This document shows positions 36,832 through 44,869 of a stretch of 64,000 nt of DNA, piece by piece. The stretch's first letter is position 1, and each line of letters opens with the position of its first letter. Made by a program: the position numbers and the translations under genes. Under the pieces are notes generated by a model that made no database searches, was not told where the DNA came from, and worked only from the letters and a program-made list of their open reading frames with translations. The stretch is from NCBI GenBank assembly GCA_016124585.1, contig WGNL01000007.1:186001-250000 (forward strand), written 5' to 3'. This stretch comes from Bacteroidota bacterium. GTDB taxonomy: Bacteria; Bacteroidota; Bacteroidia; Chitinophagales; Saprospiraceae.

Positions 36832-37464
36832 ATGGCATTTCAACTTCCAGACCTCCCCTACGCTTTTGACGCATTAGAGCCTTATGTAGATGCGCGCACC
36901 ATGGAAATCCATCATGACAAGCATCATGCGGCTTATACCAATAATCTTAACGCAGCCATTGCAGGTACGGCACTCGAAAGCCAGTCCATTGAGCAGATAT
37001 TAGCGAATGTCAGCCAGCACTCAGCAGCCATTCGCAACAATGGTGGCGGCTATTACAATCACAATCTTTTTTGGGAGGTGATGTCGCCTAATGGTGGTGG
37101 TGAGCCTTCTTCGCAAATGAATATCTCTAAGGCAATTGACCGTGACTTTGGCTCTTTCGATGAGTTCAAAAAGCAGTTTTCAGCAGCCGCAGCTACTCGC
37201 TTTGGTTCAGGCTGGGCTTGGCTTTGCACGGATGGCGACGACAAACTGTTCATTACATCCACGCCTAACCAAGATAACCCACTGATGGACATTGCCGACA
37301 AGAAAGGTACACCTGTACTTGGTCTTGATGTTTGGGAGCATGCATACTACCTTAACTATCAGAACCGTCGTCCAGACTATGTTTCAGCATTTTTCAATGT
37401 CATCAACTGGCAAGAGGTGACTCGCAGATACAATGAGGCCAACGTAGGTGCTATGAAAGTGTAA
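36832..37464 (+). CDS. sodA: Superoxide dismutase, Fe/Mn family (Mn-type signatures)
   Basis: A 210-residue cytoplasmic enzyme converting superoxide to oxygen and peroxide. Metal ligands are His in MEIHHDKHH, His in [11 protein letters not shown], and Asp and His in [20 protein letters not shown]. Residues NQDNPLM (Gln near the metal) and [11 protein letters not shown] favour the Mn-type over the Fe-type, though cambialistic use cannot be excluded. No export signal is seen. A good terminator follows. The gene symbol reflects the Mn-type residues. Confidence 0.93.
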   Translation: MAFQLPDLPYAFDALEPYVDARTMEIHHDKHHAAYTNNLNAAIAGTALESQSIEQILANVSQHSAAIRNNGGGYYNHNLFWEVMSPNGGGEPSSQMNISKAIDRDFGSFDEFKKQFSAAAATRFGSGWAWLCTDGDDKLFITSTPNQDNPLMDIADKKGTPVLGLDVWEHAYYLNYQNRRPDYVSAFFNVINWQEVTRRYNEANVGAMKV

Positions 37465-37493
37465 TATCGATTTGGATTTTCTAGCCAAAAGAT

Positions 37494-37532
37494 AAGCCCG
37501 GCAGGATGTACTCCTACCGGGCTTTATTTTTT
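37494..37532 (+). terminator. Intrinsic terminator after the superoxide dismutase gene
   Basis: aagcccggcagga and tcctaccgggctt form a 13-bp stem with one mismatch around a 5-nt loop (37494-37524), followed by a T-rich run to 37532. It lies 30 nt after the stop codon and is the clearest classical terminator in the window. Confidence 0.85.
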
Positions 37533-37617
37533 AATTTATAAAGAAAGGTAAGCGAATTAAATCGCCTACCTCTTCAACTTACTTATGAAATTAATACAAG
37601 TTACCACCTAAAACTTC

Positions 37618-38688
37618 TTACATTCCACTGTCGAAAATTACCGTACCATCAGCGGCAAAAAGGATTACCACATGGTTCGACAGCCTGACAATATAATTGC
37701 CATTGTTCTTCAAACAGCCACGCTCTAAAATAGCATCTGCATAATTCGTTGAGATATAATCTTGAGCAGCTTGTGGGAGGTCAGTCAGTGATATGGGGGT
37801 ATTGCAATGATTTTGGTGCGGGCCATCGGCAGGCTGCCCATCGCATTCTTTAATGAAGGTGCCATCAGCAGTGAAAAGTAATACAGTGCTGCTCGAAAGC
37901 TCTACGCCAAATTTCCCACTTGGTTTAACCACAACAACTGTAATTGTTTCACCTGCATAATTGCTGGAAATATAGTCAGCAATCACCTGTGGTAAATCTG
38001 CAGTGGCAATGGTGTCACCCGCTGCGCAACCGCCATCGGTGCCGTGCGGGCCATCGCCATTACCATGAGGTCCATCGCCGTGTGGGTCATGATGACCAGG
38101 TCCGCCACCGTTACCAGGTCCATCACCGTGACCGTCACCGTCGCCATCAAAATCACCGCAAAGCGAAAAGAAGTCGCCAGTACCGTTGAAAAGCAGGATA
38201 TTGCCATCTGAAAGTTCAACGGCATAGCCTGCTCTGTCGCCATGCTGCTTGTAAACCACCGTTACGATGTCTGTACCAGCGTAATTGGCAGCAATGTAGT
38301 CGACCGCTGCTTGAGGCAGCTCGCTAACGTCAACCGTGTCACCGTGCATGCACCTGAACACACCGCCGCCGCCGCCAAGACCTGTACCCATGCAGCCGCC
38401 GTTTTCACGGAAGTAGAGGTTTTGGCCATCCTCCAATTCCACCTCGTACCCCATACTTGTGACGTGCCAAGCAGCATCGATTTCGATTGGTGTAAACGAA
38501 AGTGCCACATATTCCCGTACGCTCGTGGGTAGTTGAGCCACTGTCACCGCTTGTTTGTTGCTGGAATTCGCAATACTCGTCATGAGTTGTGTGGAATCAG
38601 TGATGCTGCTAGTTGTAGCGTCTTTTTTGCAAGCAAAAGCTAGCGCAATGATGCTCATTGTGAGCACCCCGTAAATAAGATTTTTCAT
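37618..38688 (-). CDS. Lipoprotein with four PepSY-like repeats and an Asp/Gly/His-rich linker
   Basis: This 356-residue protein has a lipoprotein signal (SIIALAFACKKD). Four repeats of the PepSY-like (DUF2874) type follow, each with 'LP...DYI..NYA' then a 'G Y.VEL..G..L.F...G.F' hairpin: VAQLPTSVREYV, VSELPQAAVDYIAANYAG, TADLPQVIADYISSNYAG and LTDLPQAAQDYISTNYAD. Between repeats 2 and 3 is a linker of about 45 residues almost wholly Gly, Asp, His, Pro and Asn (DGDGDGHGDG, DGPHGNGDGPHG), which suggests metal binding. The gene is preceded by the same promoter-like motif as the ECF sigma gene (38831-38861), marking it as a probable target of that sigma factor. Confidence 0.82.
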   Translation of the reverse strand: MKNLIYGVLTMSIIALAFACKKDATTSSITDSTQLMTSIANSSNKQAVTVAQLPTSVREYVALSFTPIEIDAAWHVTSMGYEVELEDGQNLYFRENGGCMGTGLGGGGGVFRCMHGDTVDVSELPQAAVDYIAANYAGTDIVTVVYKQHGDRAGYAVELSDGNILLFNGTGDFFSLCGDFDGDGDGHGDGPGNGGGPGHHDPHGDGPHGNGDGPHGTDGGCAAGDTIATADLPQVIADYISSNYAGETITVVVVKPSGKFGVELSSSTVLLFTADGTFIKECDGQPADGPHQNHCNTPISLTDLPQAAQDYISTNYADAILERGCLKNNGNYIVRLSNHVVILFAADGTVIFDSGM

Positions 38689-38830
38689 GTTAGAAAAATA
38701 ATTTTTGGTTAGAAAATCAGAAGTGAAAATGCAGGCTGGAAATCATTTGTCACCAACCTTTTCGAGTTAAATTCTATTCAATAATGAGTGCTTTAAATGG
38801 AGACTACAAGTGTGCAGTTTTTATATTTAT

Positions 38831-38861
38831 GTAGGTTGAAATTTAATTCAATTGGTTGCAC
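38831..38861 (-). promoter_or_regulatory. Candidate ECF sigma promoter of the PepSY-like lipoprotein gene
   Basis: Read on the minus strand: GTGCAACCAATT (38850-38861), 14 nt, then CCTAC (38831-38835). The identical -35 word, spacing and -10 word occur upstream of the ECF sigma gene at 41106-41136. The -10 word is about 140 nt upstream of the ATG at 38688. The leader between holds no ORF. Confidence 0.65.
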
Positions 38862-38876
38862 CGATTTTTGTTTTTT

Positions 38877-40442
38877 TCAAAAATTATACATCACACCTGC
38901 ATTGATGCCAGCCGAAAATTCGGAAGACTGAATATTCGGGTTGTTATGGCGGCTTGTAACAGAACCAATAACCGTGGGTTCCAACCGAAGACTCAGCGCT
39001 TTTGTAAGGCTATACTCCAAGCCAACCCCCACCAAATAGTCTAACGTGATTGTTTGGAGGTTGGTAGGCGAACCGGATTGTTCATCCCGTCTTGAAAAAT
39101 CGAATTTATCGTTGAGGGAACGGATAGGCCCCACACTGAAATCATTTTCTTTCAAAAAATTGAACAATACTCCGCCTTTCACTAATGCCTTCAGCCTAGC
39201 ATTTCCAAGGCTGTAGCTCGCATAGATTGGGGTACTGATGTATGTAAAATGTTGTTTGATAGAGATTTCACCATCTATTTTTTCATTGTCGGGTATATCC
39301 ATCGCCGACAATGTTGATTCAGCCCTTACATCCATTTCAACCGTACCGGCAGCCGTGTTCAAGTTGTATTGAAACTCATGTTCGTGGTCGTGGTGCGGGC
39401 CGCCATTGGGCCGTCTATCCTTGAAATCAAATTCAAATTTGTGAGAGGTCTGGTAGTCCACACTACGGTAGTTCACCCCTGAACCAATGCTCAATCGAGG
39501 TGTCAATTTTGTTTCAATAGCAAGGCCAGCCATCCAAGCTTTGTCAGATTTTTCTTCTTTTAACTCAAATGATTTTTGTTCCTCCATTTGCCCGGGCATC
39601 TGTTTTGGTTCCCGTACAGTGTCAACTTTGCTGGTGGTGGCCAAAGGCATTACACTAAGTCCAATTGAAAAACGGGATGTACTTAATTTTTTTGTAGGGA
39701 TGATAGGGCCCACCAAGGTGGGCAGGTTCGCTTTGGGTTGTTCAAGCGGGCTGAGGTTTCTTAGCCAAACCCGTTGTAAATCAGCATTCTCAAAAGATAT
39801 TTTATCCACAGATTCAGGTGCCAGTTTGGTGGAGTTTTCCAAATTGAGAGTACTATTTTTATCATCATTCACCAGATCGGAGGTGTTGGACTTTTTTCCC
39901 GTTTGCTCAGGTTGAGATTTTTTTTGTGAGTCATTTCTCAGTGCATTGTTGGGATTGTTGCCATCCATTGATGCTTTTTCAGAATTTGCGACTGGTATAT
40001 TTTTAAGTGTAGAATTAGGTGAATTATTAATTGACTTATCAGTTTTTTTATCAAAAACATTTACGGGATCATTAGTTGGGGCAGGATTGGCAACACCCAA
40101 ATCCGCAGTTCCATTCGTTGGTTCGGTACTTTGTCTGTCAGTATATTTACCTTCCTCCAATTCCTTGAGGCCTTCCACACTTTGCTCCAGTTTTTTACTC
40201 AACTGGTTGATTTTATTCGAAAAATACAAGTGCTGACCAACCAGTAGGCCAATCACTACGGCCGCAGCAGCAGCTACAGCCCACCAACCCATGATAGGGG
40301 TGAGTTTGGGTGGTATGGCAACAGGTGGTTCAAGGCTCCCCGCAATTTTTGACCACATATCGCCCGGTGGCGCTTCGCTGTGGTCTTGGAGACTTTTCCG
40401 CAGAAACTCTTCCAAGCGGTCGTTAGGTAATTTATCTTCCAT
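38877..40442 (-). CDS. Anti-sigma-like membrane protein with C-terminal beta-barrel-like domain
   Basis: 521 residues. Residues 1-47 form a cytoplasmic acidic helical segment (LEEFLRKSLQDHSEAPPGDMWSKI) typical of Bacteroidota anti-sigma proteins, followed by one transmembrane helix (GWWAVAAAAAVVIGLLVG). A coiled-coil stretch (INQLSKKLEQSVEGLKEL) and an Asn/Ser/Thr-rich linker of about 150 residues come next. The last 230 residues look like an outer membrane beta-barrel: LSIGSGVNYRSVDY, STPIYASYSLG, DYLVGVGLEYSL, LSLRLEPTVIGSV, with a terminal aromatic in GVMYNF. The gene follows the ECF sigma gene by 86 bp and probably holds that sigma factor. One polypeptide would then span inner membrane, periplasm and outer membrane. 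The barrel reading is by pattern and is less certain than the anti-sigma part. Confidence 0.75.
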   Translation of the reverse strand: MEDKLPNDRLEEFLRKSLQDHSEAPPGDMWSKIAGSLEPPVAIPPKLTPIMGWWAVAAAAAVVIGLLVGQHLYFSNKINQLSKKLEQSVEGLKELEEGKYTDRQSTEPTNGTADLGVANPAPTNDPVNVFDKKTDKSINNSPNSTLKNIPVANSEKASMDGNNPNNALRNDSQKKSQPEQTGKKSNTSDLVNDDKNSTLNLENSTKLAPESVDKISFENADLQRVWLRNLSPLEQPKANLPTLVGPIIPTKKLSTSRFSIGLSVMPLATTSKVDTVREPKQMPGQMEEQKSFELKEEKSDKAWMAGLAIETKLTPRLSIGSGVNYRSVDYQTSHKFEFDFKDRRPNGGPHHDHEHEFQYNLNTAAGTVEMDVRAESTLSAMDIPDNEKIDGEISIKQHFTYISTPIYASYSLGNARLKALVKGGVLFNFLKENDFSVGPIRSLNDKFDFSRRDEQSGSPTNLQTITLDYLVGVGLEYSLTKALSLRLEPTVIGSVTSRHNNPNIQSSEFSAGINAGVMYNF

Positions 40443-40453
40443 TTTATTCTTCG

Positions 40454-40520
40454 TTGGTCAATTGGCCATTGGTTACTAACTATTGGGCAGTTCCCCAATG
40501 TCAAACAACTAATGGCCAAT
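40454..40520. repeat. 7-nt-phase degenerate repeat forming an inverted repeat between sigma and anti-sigma genes
   Basis: Successive 7-nt units run TTGGTCA (40454), ATTGGCC (40461), ATTGGTT (40468), ACTAACT (40475), ATTGGGC (40482). The arms attggccattggtt (40461-40474) plus attggg (40482-40487), and ccccaat (40493-40499) plus aactaatggccaat (40507-40520), pair across a 5-nt loop. It occupies nearly all of the 86-bp gap between the sigma stop (40529) and anti-sigma start (40442). Confidence 0.65.
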
Positions 40521-40528
40521 AACTTTTA

Positions 40529-41071
40529 TCAAGCCAGATTTTTTTCCAAAAGGTTTTTCAAAAATGCTTTTGCCCGGTTGAGTTGCGATTTGGAAGTGCC
40601 CACCGAAATGCCCAGTTCGTCGGCAATCTGTTGATGGGAGTATTCTTCCAAAACGTAGAGGTTGAGCACGGTGCGAAAGCCAGTCGGCATTTTCTGCATC
40701 AATTTGATGAGTGCAGCTCCTTTTTCGTTTTCTTCGAAAACCGAATCGTCTGCATCGCTGATTTTATAGGCTACATTTTCCAGTTCTGAAAACTGTAGGC
40801 CACCTTTCTGTTTCCGCAAGTTTTGGAGCGCCACGTTCACAATGACCCGCCGCATCCAACCTTCGAAACTTCCTTCTCCCCTAAACTGGTGAAGGTCACG
40901 AAACACTTTCACGAAACCTTCTTGCAAGGAATCCTCTGCATCGGTACGGCTGTTCGCATACCGCAAGCAAACGGCAAACATCTTGCCCTTGAAGTGTTCG
41001 TACAGTTGTTGCTGCGCAATACGCTCCCCGTTTTTACAACGTTCCAGTATATTTTGCTGAAGGTCAGTCAT
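40529..41071 (-). CDS. ECF-family RNA polymerase sigma factor
   Basis: The 180-residue protein has sigma region 2 (CLRYANSRTDAEDSLQEGFVKVFRDL, visible as RTDAEDSLQEGFVKVF; GEGSFEGWMRRVIVN) and region 4 with the HTH YSHQQIADELGISVGTSKSQLNRAKAFL, shown here as SHQQIADELGISVGT and SQLNRAKAFL. It belongs to the Bacteroidota ECF group found beside anti-sigma genes. The shared motif at 41106-41136, 35 nt upstream of its start, suggests it drives its own transcription and that of the PepSY-like lipoprotein. The anti-sigma gene follows in the same direction. Confidence 0.93.
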   Translation of the reverse strand: MTDLQQNILERCKNGERIAQQQLYEHFKGKMFAVCLRYANSRTDAEDSLQEGFVKVFRDLHQFRGEGSFEGWMRRVIVNVALQNLRKQKGGLQFSELENVAYKISDADDSVFEENEKGAALIKLMQKMPTGFRTVLNLYVLEEYSHQQIADELGISVGTSKSQLNRAKAFLKNLLEKNLA

Positions 41072-41105
41072 CCAGAGTTTTTCCCCTTGTTAATTCTAAT
41101 ACATC

Positions 41106-41136
41106 GTAGGTGGTTTCCACAAAAAATTGGTTGCAC
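41106..41136 (-). promoter_or_regulatory. Candidate autoregulated ECF promoter of the sigma gene
   Basis: On the minus strand: GTGCAACCAATT (41125-41136), 14 nt, then CCTAC (41106-41110), 35 nt upstream of the sigma ATG. The AAC core of the -35 element is typical of ECF promoters. The same two words with the same spacing lie at 38831-38861. Beyond it, 41137-41318 holds AT-rich DNA with no gene I can support. Confidence 0.7.
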
Positions 41137-41318
41137 GAATGGGCGTCAAATTTATTTTTAAAAATTCCAAATTGATCAAACCAGAGTACAAATCATGCCT
41201 ATTGGGCAACCCCGCCTTCCCGTTCGTCGAATTTCAAATTACACCTAATGCCTCATTCCAGCTGATTTTAATTGATTCGCAACCATTCAATTTTATTAAA
41301 TCACTCATTAAACTGCAA

Positions 41319-42065
41319 ATGAACGTCCTGATTATTGATGAAGACAGCAATGCCGCCGAAAGGCTTACCGTACTTTTGAAAGAAATCGACAAAAAAATCG
41401 AGGTCATAGGCCAATTGGAGAGCGTGGGGTCTTCGCTCCGTTGGCTGAACGAGTTTCCGATGCCCGATCTGATTTTCATGGGTATTCAGTTGAGCGATGG
41501 TTCTGGGTTTGAAATTTTTGAGCAAATAGATGTTCAAACTCCAGTTGTTTTTATGGCTGCAACCAGTGAGTTTGCACTTCAGGCTATCAAAGTTAATGCG
41601 CTTGACTACCTGCTGAAACCTTTGAAAAAGGCAGAAGTGGAGGTGGCAGTTGATAAATTCCATAACTTGAAACCCTCAGTTGGAAGCACTTCAACTTATA
41701 AGCAAGTCGAGCGCCCAAATCCTCGTTTCCTCATTCGTTTTGGCCAAAACTTTCGGCTTGTCGAGCTTCGAGTTGCAGCATTTATTTACACCGAGGATAA
41801 AATGACTTTCATCGTAACCAAGGAAGGACGTCGTTATCCAGTACAATATTCTCTCGAAAAACTGGAAGAAATGGCGGACTCTAACACTTTTTTCCGCATC
41901 AATCGTCAGTTCATCGTCAATATTGAGAGCATCCGGGAAATGTACGCACATACCAAATCAAGGGTGAAGCTGGTGTTGGAACCATCCCCGTCAAAAGAGA
42001 CTGTCGTCAGCTCAGTGCGTTCCCCACAGTTCAAGCGATGGCTGCTAGGTGCGGAGGCAGTTTGA
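41319..42065 (+). CDS. LytTR response regulator with a degenerate receiver (phospho-acceptor Asp replaced by Gly)
   Basis: 248 residues from the ATG at 41319 (MNVLIIDEDSNAAERL). An upstream ATG at 41127 would add 64 residues of unlike sequence and is rejected. The receiver keeps the acidic pair (IIDED), the Ala-Thr region VVFMAATSEFALQAI and the Lys in DYLLKPL. At the phospho-acceptor site it reads LIFMGIQLSDGSGF, with Gly (residue 55) where LIFLDIQ would place Asp. The LytTR domain is intact (VELRVAAFIYTEDKMTFIV, FFRINRQFIVNIESI). It is therefore probably phosphorylation-independent, or controlled by dimerisation or ligand. No kinase lies beside it; it is divergent from the ECF sigma gene. 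Confidence 0.88.
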   Translation: MNVLIIDEDSNAAERLTVLLKEIDKKIEVIGQLESVGSSLRWLNEFPMPDLIFMGIQLSDGSGFEIFEQIDVQTPVVFMAATSEFALQAIKVNALDYLLKPLKKAEVEVAVDKFHNLKPSVGSTSTYKQVERPNPRFLIRFGQNFRLVELRVAAFIYTEDKMTFIVTKEGRRYPVQYSLEKLEEMADSNTFFRINRQFIVNIESIREMYAHTKSRVKLVLEPSPSKETVVSSVRSPQFKRWLLGAEAV

Positions 42066-42137
42066 TATTGAATTATGTGCATTTTAGGGAAATGGGATAC
42101 ATTCGCAAATTCCTTTTGGTAGGAAAAAGCGTTCTAG

Positions 42138-44021
42138 ATGGCATTAAAAAATTCCAATTTCTCCATTTTCATTTTTCGAATTTGTGCTGCAATACTGCTC
42201 GTGGTCACGATGGCCTTTCCTCGCTACACCCGACCTGGCACTGAGGCCACCTTGGCTTGGGATGTGAGCGGATACTATCTTTATTTGCCTGCTACTTTTA
42301 TTTACCATGACTTGAAGCAGGTCAAATTCTTGCCAACAATCATAGGAAAATACCAGCCAAGCTTTACCCCAGACCAAGTAATTCCTGCTGAAAACGGTAA
42401 CCAAGTGATGAAATATTCATCAGGGATGGCCGTGCTTTACCTGCCATTTTTTGCTATTGGCCATGGCCTAGCAAAGCTGACCAATTACCCTGCTGATGGC
42501 TTCAGTTTACCTTACCAAGCAGCCGTCCACCTCGGCGGCGTATTCATGGCCATTTTGGGGCTTTGGTTCCTTCGGAAAACACTACTACACTACTTTCCCG
42601 ACCGCATTGTAGGCTGGGTGCTCTTACTGATTTCGCTGGGCACCAATTTTTTCAACTACGCTACTTTCGACGCCGCCAACGCACACGGCTGGCTCTTCAT
42701 GCTGCTGGCATTGCTGACATACCTAACTATCCGATGGTACGAAAGGCCAAAATTGCGGATTACCATCGGTATTGGTGCATGTATTGGACTGGCTGCCCTA
42801 GTTCGGCCGACCGAGATTTTGTTCGCAATTGTTCCATTGCTTTGGGGCATCGGAAGTCTTTCCGAATTTCAACAGCGGCTCAATTTTTTCAAAAAAAACT
42901 ACCTGCAACTTTTCGTTGCGGCTTCTGTGACTGCGGCCATTGGCTTCATTCAGCTAGCTTATTGGAAATATGTGAGTGGCCATTGGTTCGTGTACAGCTA
43001 CGGTGAACAGGGATTTAGCTTTTTGGAGCCTAATTTTTCAAATGTTTTTTTCAGCTATAAAAAAGGTTGGCTAGTTTACACCCCCTTGATGCTGTTTGCG
43101 CTTTTGGGATTCTTACCATTAAATCTCAAGAGGGAAAGCAATTATGAAACTTCAGAATCAGGACTTTCCACCGAAATTAAGGGCAAGAGGTTATCTACTT
43201 CAACTTCCAATATTAAATTTTCAATCCTGTTGTTTTTCCTGCTGAACACATGGGTCGTTTGTGCATGGGACATCTGGTGGTATGGCGGTGCTTTCGGCCA
43301 ACGTGCGATGATTCAATCCTATCCGTTACTGGCATTTCCACTAGCGGCATTTTTGGTTTTCGTCGGAAAAAAAACATGGCGGCAATGGATGTTTGGGCCG
43401 TTGCTGGCTGGTTGTGTTGTATTGAATCTTTTTCAAACTTACCAAGCACACTGGGGGCCTTGGGATCCGGAGGCAATGAACAGGGCGTTTTATTGGCGCA
43501 TTTTTGCGAAGACTAAAAACGACCCCTATGACCGACTGCTTTTAGATACTAAAGATGGTTTTTGGGGTAAAAAACAAAATGTACAGCGCTTATTTTTCAC
43601 CGATTTTGAAGCAGCAACTGATTCCGTTGGATTGAGCAGGCAGCATGTTCGAAGTGGAAATTGGGCCGCAGCAGCAAGTCCCACGGTAGAATACTCTCAT
43701 ACGCTCGTCGTGCCTCGTCCAGCAGACATGAAGCCTGGAGGCTGGCTGCATATCGGGGGGTGGTTTTTTGGAGAGGCCGTTGACGATGAGACCTGGTCAA
43801 TGCCACAACTCGTAGTGCGTTTTGAACTCGCTGGACAACCTGTGAGGGAGCGGGCATTACGACCATTTCGGGTATTGCAGCCAAACCATTGGACGGAGTT
43901 GAGCATGGATATCCGAGCGCCTCACAAGGATTTTGACAGCATCAAAATCTTCGTTTGGAATGCAGGTAGCAAGGCAGGAATGTGGTTGGATGATTTGAGG
44001 GTGGAAACATTTGAGGATTAA
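42138..44021 (+). CDS. Polytopic membrane protein with C-terminal soluble domain (glycosyltransferase-like)
   Basis: This 627-residue protein has about ten hydrophobic segments, resembling in layout the GT-C type membrane glycosyltransferases. The early loop WDVSGYYLYLPA has an acidic residue (WD) at the place where GT-C enzymes carry their catalytic Asp; LVRPTEILFAIVPLLW is another recurring segment. After the membrane region a soluble C-terminal part of about 130 residues is probably beta-rich (YSHTLVVPRPADMKPG, WFFGEAVDDETWSMPQLVVRF, MWLDDLRVE), like a carbohydrate-binding or lid domain. No exact family is named. It follows the degenerate LytTR gene by 72 bp. Confidence 0.68.
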   Translation: MALKNSNFSIFIFRICAAILLVVTMAFPRYTRPGTEATLAWDVSGYYLYLPATFIYHDLKQVKFLPTIIGKYQPSFTPDQVIPAENGNQVMKYSSGMAVLYLPFFAIGHGLAKLTNYPADGFSLPYQAAVHLGGVFMAILGLWFLRKTLLHYFPDRIVGWVLLLISLGTNFFNYATFDAANAHGWLFMLLALLTYLTIRWYERPKLRITIGIGACIGLAALVRPTEILFAIVPLLWGIGSLSEFQQRLNFFKKNYLQLFVAASVTAAIGFIQLAYWKYVSGHWFVYSYGEQGFSFLEPNFSNVFFSYKKGWLVYTPLMLFALLGFLPLNLKRESNYETSESGLSTEIKGKRLSTSTSNIKFSILLFFLLNTWVVCAWDIWWYGGAFGQRAMIQSYPLLAFPLAAFLVFVGKKTWRQWMFGPLLAGCVVLNLFQTYQAHWGPWDPEAMNRAFYWRIFAKTKNDPYDRLLLDTKDGFWGKKQNVQRLFFTDFEAATDSVGLSRQHVRSGNWAAAASPTVEYSHTLVVPRPADMKPGGWLHIGGWFFGEAVDDETWSMPQLVVRFELAGQPVRERALRPFRVLQPNHWTELSMDIRAPHKDFDSIKIFVWNAGSKAGMWLDDLRVETFED

Positions 44022-44031
44022 AATCAACGAA

Positions 44032-44799
44032 ATGAAGATAAATTTTGAATATAATGGCTTGGGCTATTCTGCTAGTCTCAATCATCCCCTCGATATCTCC
44101 ACTCCGCTGCGTGCTGGCCTCGAAAACCCCAATGCCTACTGGGCGCCGCCTGTCGAATTCATCCCGGATGTGATTGGAGATTTTGTTTGTTCAACGGCGG
44201 CTGGAAGCCCCGTCAATTCCATGAACCTCCGCATCAACCCACACGGCAACGGAACGCATACGGAGTGCGTTGGGCATATTTCACAGGAAAAATTCACCAT
44301 CAACAACTGCCTGCAGCGCTTTCATTTTTTGGCAAAACTGGCGACCGTTTACCCCACCAAAATGCCCGACGGCGACCGGGTGGTGCTTCGCCATCAGTTG
44401 AAGGAACTGCTGCTGCCGGGGGAAGCGGAAGCATTTATCCTACGAACTTTGCCCAACGATGACAGCAAATTAACTCGAACCTACTCCGGCAGCAATCCAC
44501 CCTACCTCCACCATGAAGCCGTGGAATGGCTGGTGGAATGTGGCGTCCAGCATCTGCTACTCGACCTGCCCAGCGTGGACCGGGAAGAGGATGGCGGCAA
44601 ACTGCTTGCTCACCGGGCATTTTGGCAGTATGGCCATTTAGCCGACCAAATCCGGAACAATTGCACCATCACTGAGTTGATCTATGTGGAAAATGAAATC
44701 CAAGACGGCGTATATTTGTTGAACCTGCAAATCGCTAGTTTGGAATCGGACGCCAGCCCTTCGAAACCGGTGATTTATGCTTTAAACATTGGACATTAG
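44032..44799 (+). CDS. Cyclase-family metal-dependent hydrolase (kynurenine formamidase-like)
   Basis: 255 residues from the ATG at 44032, 10 nt after the previous stop. The metal-binding motif HGNGTHTECVGH corresponds to the cyclase/formamidase HxGTHxDxxxH pattern with Glu for Asp. Other family features are SMNLRINPHGNG before it, and a late LLLDLPSVDREEDGG, LAHRAFW segment (Asp and His). Members hydrolyse cyclic or formamide substrates with zinc or manganese. No tryptophan-degradation gene is nearby, so the substrate is unknown. The 3' end overlaps an inverted repeat that supplies its last codons. Confidence 0.85.
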   Translation: MKINFEYNGLGYSASLNHPLDISTPLRAGLENPNAYWAPPVEFIPDVIGDFVCSTAAGSPVNSMNLRINPHGNGTHTECVGHISQEKFTINNCLQRFHFLAKLATVYPTKMPDGDRVVLRHQLKELLLPGEAEAFILRTLPNDDSKLTRTYSGSNPPYLHHEAVEWLVECGVQHLLLDLPSVDREEDGGKLLAHRAFWQYGHLADQIRNNCTITELIYVENEIQDGVYLLNLQIASLESDASPSKPVIYALNIGH

Positions 44800-44850
44800 T
44801 CATTTGTCATTCGATTTAAGGCAAAAACTGAATGACAAATGTCTAATGAC
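44792..44850. repeat. Heptamer-built inverted repeat at the cyclase/orphan junction
   Basis: The left arm gacattagtcatttgtcat-tc (44792-44812) and right arm ga-atgacaaatgtctaatgac (44830-44850) are inverted copies, 19 of 21 pairing, with a 17-nt loop. Both arms are runs of 7-nt units (gacatta, gtcattt, gtcattc; aatgaca, aatgtct, aatgaca, aatgtca). The left arm contains the stop codon of the cyclase gene. Confidence 0.65.
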
Positions 44851-44869
44851 AAATGTCAAGCAATTAAAA

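Noticed and set aside
37944-38532. His-rich ORFs on the plus strand over the PepSY-like gene
   Set aside because: They are shadows of the Gly/Asp/His repeat coding sequence on the minus strand.
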